From positions 37,422,413-37,486,412 of the forward strand of contig JAPWDM010000007.1 in the NCBI GenBank assembly GCA_035578155.1: a stretch of 64,000 nucleotides of DNA. The letters run 5' to 3'. Positions 58,043-64,000 of the stretch are shown here, one piece after another. The notes under the pieces were generated by a model that was given only the letters and a program-made list of their open reading frames with translations, ran no database searches and was not told where the DNA came from. The DNA comes from Brachynemurus nebulosus. Taxonomy: Eukaryota > Arthropoda > Insecta > Neuroptera > Myrmeleontidae. The position numbers and the translations under genes are program-made. How positions within the stretch are numbered: position 1 is the first letter of the stretch; every line of letters starts with the position of its first letter.

Positions 58043-59019
58043 TACAGTAGAATCTCTAATTACGGAAACCTCTCCTAACCGGACCGCTCCGATAGCCGGA
58101 CAAATCGTTAGGTATAATTGTTCATGTTTTAACCTGTTAACAATGATTCGTATGTGACGATGCATTTGTAAACGTTATATTTTGATATAAGTACCTAAAT
58201 TCGTTCAGTTCAAAAAAAAAATTGAATTAAGAAATTAGTTATGAATACTATATTATTCATAGAACACTAGAAGCCAACTAATATCAAAAAAGTGTAGCTC
58301 GCTTGGTGTCATTTGTTGGTCAGTCACAGCTTAAGGCATGTAGCCAGTCGGTGTCAGTCTTGTACACATGTATTGTTAGACATTGTTACTTGAATTGGAT
58401 AGGTTGGTCTGTCCCATAATAGGTGTTTTGTAGTAGTGTGTGTGAATACGCACACAGAAGCAAACACCAAACCAACACCATTGCAAACAGTGTGTACCTA
58501 CACAACATAGTGGGAAGATTTTACGTAACCCACTGGCGACAAGTGGAACAGTTTGATAGACATTCTAGTTTGGTCCCTTGATATTATTTAATGCTATTAT
58601 TTCTCTGCCTCTGTTAACGCTTTTAAACAAACCATATGGAAAAAATTTTTTGTCTCAAAATGCCGGACGTTTTACTGCCAACGATAAGTACAATAGATAA
58701 GGTTACAAAAACAGAAAAAGAAACAAAATCAAAGATCCCAACATCAAAAAAGTGAACCCTAGGAATTTACAAAATATAAATCATACTAAACTATGTTGAT
58801 AAAATTAAACATTATTTAAAATTATACCGTATTCCGGAAAAACTGTCACAGATGGCGGCACCTGTACCAGTGAATATATACATATCACAGCATTTTGAGC
58901 CGCCATATTGCAGGACGAGTTAACTCGTCTTAATCATTTAATGCGTTAAGCCGACACCTCTGTTAGCCGGACAAATTTTTACGTGACACTGCTGTCCGGT
59001 TAACAGAGGTTCTACTGTA
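58043..59019. mobile_element. 977-bp pogo/Tigger-like non-autonomous element
   Basis: TACAGTAGAATCTCTAATTA at the left and, inverted, TACAGTAGAACCTCTGTTAA at the right, followed inward by CCGGACAAAT-type repeats on both sides. TA flanks fit a Tc1/mariner target. The ACAGTAGAACCTC terminus is typical of pogo/Tigger elements. No transposase. Confidence 0.8.
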
Positions 59020-62000
59020 TCAATTTCGACAAGATACGTAAAAGAAATATGATAATAAAAATTTCGAAATTTGATATGTATATTCAGTAAGGAAAATTTT
59101 TAACATTTAAAATTTAGGAAATATTTATTTTCAGATGTGGTTTTTTTATTTCCGGAACCACGGAAAATCCAATTAAACCCTCAGTATCTATCTAGCAATG
59201 GCGCCTGAAACCACAAAAAGGGCCCAATTTTTAGATTTTTTATTCAGGAAACTACGTTTTCCTGTTATAGAGAAAAAGGGATTGCAGTGAATATAGAAAA
59301 CGATGCGAACTTCACTGTGTTAACTTAAATAAGTTACAATGAAAAATGTCTTACGTCCGGTACTATAGTATAATTATAGTTTTATAACCGATCCGGGCAA
59401 TAGTGAGGGCGCTAGTACTGTTCGAATCAAGGCTACGTTATTCTATAGTAGAGTGGCCATTATTCGAATGTTAATTAATAGCACGCGAATCTATTTAGGC
59501 GGCCACGGCGGCGAAAAACAAACTTTGATAAACGATCTCAACGAGAGTTTTGAGCGAACGTTGTGAGTTTGCGAAAATCCACTCAATTTGGTCATCCAAA
59601 TCACCTTCCGTTCCAACTGTTTAAAACAATCGACGCTTTACTATATTTTGAAACCACGTAATCCCTTCAGCACTTTTCCTCGACTTATTTGATACGAAAA
59701 ATGTTCGACCAAAGAAGCCGAATTTTTCATGTATTGTTAAATGAAGTTTCTTTTTGTTACTATAAAACTTTATTTTATGAATATCTACTGTGAAATTTAT
59801 TTTTGTACTGCATACATATCACTTTATTGTAATAAAATTAAAAATAATTTTTATATTATTTAAGAGGCAGGTTCTTAAGACAACTAAGTTTGAAAAATGT
59901 TCAGAATTTTTATTCAAAAATAACCAAAAAAAAAAAAAAAAAAAAAAAATGATAAAATATATTTATACATTAACAAAACAACAATTTGGATAATTTCCAA
60001 ACAAAAATTCTTAAAAAATTATCTAATACAGTCTTTGAAAATTGCAAAAAAACGGTAATCCGGCATACACATTTACCTAATAATTTTATTGTGTATTTTT
60101 GGATTCCTGGATTACTTCTAATTTGTTGTTTCAAATAGTTAACTTGAAATCTGTTACTATCAAGTAATGTCCTTAGAAACCCCAATAATACAACTATATA
60201 ATATATAATATACTCTGCCTAATTTTAAAAAATTAATTAATATATACCTATTACATCTCTGTGTATTACATATTTCATAAATGGACATGGTAGTGACATC
60301 TATTGACTAAATAAGAAACTATTGTTTAGTATATGGGCGGCTTGGTTGGTAAGTGTCGTGTTATAATATGGATGTGTGTTCAACATACATGAGACAATGG
60401 AACTATGGAAGGGGTCCGATTGTTTTAAAACAGTAAACACAAGTGTAATGAAACATAATCGTTAAGTTTTTTAATGTTTTGATGGTTAAAAGTTAATGTC
60501 ATTTCAATTTGAATAGTGCATTTTGAATTTTAATTAACGTAAGTAAATTTTAAATTACGTTTGGTTTAAAAATATATTTATTTTTTAAATAAATTCAATT
60601 TTTAATATTGACCAAATGCATGTTAGATACACATTAACTAATGGTTCCATACCTACAGTTTTAAACATTTTTTTTTCTTTTTTTGGAATATTTAAGACAT
60701 GGCAATGTAGAAAATTTAAGTATATTTATACTAAAACATTTAGTTTCACTATAGAAACTAATTACAGAATAATTTAGCAATGTATATCACCAAAATTTAT
60801 GAATAAAAGTTTTAGTTAAAAGTTCATTACCCGCCAAATGAGATAGCTAGAAAAAAAAAATGTTCACACTTCAAAATATGGGAAAATACCTTAAAAAAAT
60901 AATTTTTTTGCTGTATATTAAGCGAAGTTTCTACCTGGAGCACATATATGTAAAATTTCATGTAAATTGATCCAAAACATGTAGAAATTGACAATGAATT
61001 TTGTAAGTTTTACACAAATTCTGCAAGAACGGTGAAAGTATTCTGTAAAAAGAAAAACAGAAGATTTTACTTACTAAAATTTTATTTTTTTAAAAATTAA
61101 TTAACATATATAATTCTTTCTTAAAATTTTTCATTAAAAGTAGAAAAAATACGAAGAATTTAATTTACAATGTTTCTTTTTCATTAATTTAGACCTAAAT
61201 ATTCTTTGGTTCATTTTTTAATTATACTTTACAACAAATTTCATTTTTTTAAAAAAATCTTTTACGTAAAAAACAATTTTTTATAAAAAATTTAACAAAA
61301 TTACTAATTTCAAAATAAAGTAGTTAATAATAAAATAACAATTTATAATAATTTTTTTTTGTAAATACGCTAAAAAACCAATAACTTGTTTTAGTAAGAA
61401 ATAAAAATAATACTACAATTTAGGCACCAAATTAGCCATTTAGCGAAAAGTTATAGCAATGACATAGCAAACGTTGAAATAAAATTCATTAAATTCGATT
61501 TTTACATTTGTACTTTTTCAAAACTACAGATACTTTTTTATTAGTACGTTTATGTAAGCCAAAATTTGAGACCAAAAAAGATGCATGTTTTCATGAATAT
61601 CTTTGCAAATACGGCAAATTTGTCTGTACATTAGAGGAATAATTTTTTCCGTAACTATACATATGTACAGTTAAGGACAAAATTTTTCCTGAAACATACA
61701 AGCAAAACCCAAATTTCAAAGATATTCATGACAAAAAGTTGCATACAATTCGCATCAGTAAAATCTACATAATATCACTTAGGCCTGACGTTCACTGCAA
61801 GCAGAAAATTTCGAATGTATTCGTCCGAATCATATTTCACAATGTTCTGCTGGCAGATGACGTCACACTTTATAATTGAGCGTACATCTTTATTAAATTA
61901 AGTTGCTATGTCACTGAATTGCGAACAGTTATTTTGAAATATTTAAAAAAAAAAACAAGCTTATTAAATTATTGGCACAAAAAACGATCAATATTTTGAT

Positions 62001-62606
62001 TAAAATATCATCAGCAATGTCAGTTATCTTTTTCAATAAAAGCTACCTAAAATAAATATGTTTAATAAGTATGCTTGATAAAATGCCCGCGATAGTATGC
62101 GAAGAGCAGATAAATGTGCGCAAAACTAGAATCAAATTATGGCCATGTTAAAGATCTAGTATGTTAACTGCACAATTTTTTTGGTATTTTGCCGCTTTTT
62201 GTAAAAATTGGATTCATTAAATCCACCGTTTTCAGTCTTTCAAGTACAATAAAATTGATATGTTTAAAATAAAAAAAAACTATAAAAATTTTCAAAATTC
62301 GTATTTTTTTCTTTTTGTATAAAAATGATTGCACAGTTTCATACTGTCATCTGGTGGTATTTTGAATTACGTTAATTTTGACACTTATAACGGATATTCT
62401 ACGAATATTGAATGTATTAGTGAAGCATACCATGAAAAAATAGTTTTATTTAAAAAAAATCGATTTATCGGAAAATCTCCGAATATCTTCTTAAATAAAA
62501 ACTGGAAGTTAATTACAATCGATCTAATGAGTATATATTAAATGAGACTCTGTACTTCCTTAAATGAGATATTTTGCAAATGTTTCTTTTTTTTATTTTT
62601 GAAACT
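59020..62606. other. Intergenic, no gene seen
   Basis: A+T-rich. 59380-59620 is a CpG-richer patch (GATCCGGGCAATAGTGAGGG, GGCGGCCACGGCGGCG) that might be regulatory or an old insertion. Poly(A) near 59926-59949. No coding signature. Confidence 0.45.
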
Positions 62607-62612
62607 TTTATT
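62607..62612 (-). terminator. Poly(A) signal AATAAA of the DSTYK-like gene
   Basis: AATAAA on the minus strand 29 nt after the stop codon at 62642, the right order and strand for the 3' end of that gene. A very short 3' UTR. Confidence 0.6.
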
Positions 62613-62641
62613 ACAAAAATAAATCTGCTTCTGGGATCAAT

Positions 62642-62793
62642 TTATTCCGTATCACACGTGGTTCGCATAATTTCTTCTAACTGTGGCTGAACGTAACCGA
62701 AAAGGGGACGTTGCGCAGGATCTGCCGCCCAACATTGTTCCATGAGTCGCCAACAGGATTCATGGAAATTTTGTAAGTACTCAGGACGAATTC
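62642..62793 (-). CDS. Last coding exon of a DSTYK-like protein kinase
   Basis: A TTTTTTTGTAG acceptor is followed by 49 codons and a stop: (G)IRPEYLQNFHESCWRLMEQ, CWAADPAQRPLFGYVQPQLE, EIMRTTCDTE. C-W-x-x-D-P-x-x-R-P is kinase subdomain X-XI, with the structural Arg present. The string G-x-R-P-E-x-L-..-C-W-x-L-M-E-x-C-W..R-P-L-x-G-x-V-Q-P-x-L resembles the C-terminus of DSTYK (dual Ser/Thr and Tyr kinase) more than Raf, ILK or receptor kinases. The catalytic core lies beyond 64000. The protein ends a few residues after the kinase fold. Confidence 0.8.
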
Positions 62794-63176
62794 CTACAAA
62801 AAAATTCAGATTCAAACCAACGGCAAGACTACCATTCGTAGAACGCCAAATTTGATGACAGTTTCTTATAGAACTCAACAAAATAAAACGAAAAACAAGA
62901 ATAAAATTTTTCGATATTTCGCTTCATTTTCGAGATATTGAATGTTAAACTTGTGTTTAAATTGGGATATATTGTATGTATAGTATATGTAATATTTTGA
63001 CAATGAGCGTATTCCATTTAGAAAACACAAACGACACTGTGTGACCTAGTTTTTATATCAAAGTCGTAACTAATACTGTTGAGTGCCTGGTAAAAATTTC
63101 AAGTAATTCTAACCATTCCCATTTTCGGAATTCTAGCCAAAAAAATTAGCTTTTTTTGTGAAAAAAGAAAGTATAA

Positions 63177-63300
63177 CAGGGTGGCCACTTTCTGGAAAAT
63201 CTGGAAAACCTGAAAAAATCAGGGAATTTAGGTAGTCAGGGAAAAGTTAGGGAAATATTAGGGAAATTTCGTTGAATTCAGGGAATTTTTTCATCTTTGA
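63177..63300. repeat. Repeat end, CAGGGTGGCCACTTTCTGG
   Basis: ACAGGGTGGCCACTTTCTGG followed by GGAAAACCTG..AATCAGGGAATTT phrases, repeated AGGGAAA motifs. This looks like one end of a dispersed element; the other end is not identified. Confidence 0.45.
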
Positions 63301-63823
63301 TATTCGAATTATTTTTAAGACAGGAATTATAAGTATCTTTTTTAAAATAATTGTATGTTTTTTTAACCAATCCAGTAGTAAAAAAACAGAATGTAACAAT
63401 TGAAATTCAAATATTTAATCGTTATCGAATTTCAACAAATAAATTTCAGTTTTAGCAATACATTGTTAAAAATATGCCTATATTATATTTTTGTTCTTTT
63501 TTTAGAAAATTTAAAATAGATATTATGTCGATTATCTTTATCTCTTTTATATACGAAAATACACAAAGTAAAGAGAGACAAAAATTTGATAGTCTACAAT
63601 CACTTATGTTGATAACATAGGCAAAAATTAAGTTAACTTGAGATTTAGCATTTTTAATAAGAAAATTACTCCTTCAAATGCATGACAGCGATACTATTTT
63701 ATTTTTATTCAGTTATCAGATGTGATTAAATACAAATCAATTAAATATAAATAATTTGTTTTCTATTAGCTCAGTTTGAGAATCTATTATATGTAAGTAC
63801 AATAACTTTCGATTGATTGGATA

Positions 63824-64000
63824 CAGGCCCGTAACTAGGCTGGGGCAGCCGGGGCATTGCTCCGGGGCCGCCAGCTAAAGGGGGCCTCGAAGAGGATCAA
63901 GAAATTCCAAATTTCTTGGCAAATTTTAAGGGCGGCATTTCAGTAAAATTGGGACAGCAAACGACTGGAAAGCAAAAAAAAGGTCGCTTTTTGGGCGGAA
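63824..64000. mobile_element. Left end of a hAT-like element, runs off the window
   Basis: CAGGCCCGTAACTAGGCTGG then GCAGCCGGGGCATTGCTCCG: far more G+C-rich than its surroundings, with a CAGG.. terminus of the sort seen in hAT elements. Only one end visible. Confidence 0.5.

Larger units (their letters stand above)
62794..64000 (-). other. Intron of the DSTYK-like gene
   Basis: Sequence upstream of the last exon; no further kinase exon is recognisable before the window ends. It contains two repeat ends (63177 and 63824). Confidence 0.5.

Overview
The window is A+T-rich eukaryotic DNA with short spliced exons, long introns and many small DNA transposons. It looks like an insect genome; I could not fix the order. 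Two protein-coding genes are supported, both on the minus strand and both cut by the window edges. I recognised no tRNA, rRNA or CRISPR array, and no prokaryotic-type gene cluster.

Positions 1-29205 hold the 5' part of bent (bt), which encodes projectin, the insect twitchin: the giant Ig/fibronectin-III muscle protein of connecting filaments and sarcomeres. I read 38 coding exons, about 6,098 codons, from the start codon at 29160 to the window edge at position 1. The order is 8 N-terminal Ig domains (28314-29160 and 22656-25343), a disordered PEVK-like spring made of 11 phase-0 cassette exons (16670-22593), 6 Ig domains with a conserved linker (12472-15631), then the core of Fn3-Fn3-Ig modules. 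Thirteen core modules are complete and the 14th is cut at position 1. The remaining core, kinase domain and C-terminal Ig domains lie outside the window. This layout matches the known projectin/twitchin architecture closely.

The most interesting coding signal is the spring region. It repeats a basophilic phosphosite motif, [K/R]-R-x-[S/T] (usually RRPSL), about 17 times over several separately skippable exons. This suggests a spring whose charge could be tuned by phosphorylation and by alternative splicing. A 78-nt exon carrying another RRPSL site (14696-14773) is easy to miss because long ORFs in other frames cover it.

Positions 29206-62641 contain no convincing protein gene. They should hold the bt 5' UTR and promoter; two CpG-richer patches with splice-donor-like ends, near 33.7-33.95 kb and 46.4-46.6 kb, are candidates. 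The rest is A+T-rich sequence with recognisable mobile elements: a piggyBac-like element inserted in a copy of a 168-bp repeat, two hAT-like MITEs (one with an exact 8-bp target duplication), a pogo/Tigger-like element, TTAA-flanked elements, fold-back elements, and a retroposon nested inside a terminal-inverted-repeat element.

At 62642-62793 is the last coding exon of a homologue of DSTYK (dual serine/threonine and tyrosine protein kinase), with a poly(A) signal. Its upstream exons lie beyond position 64000.
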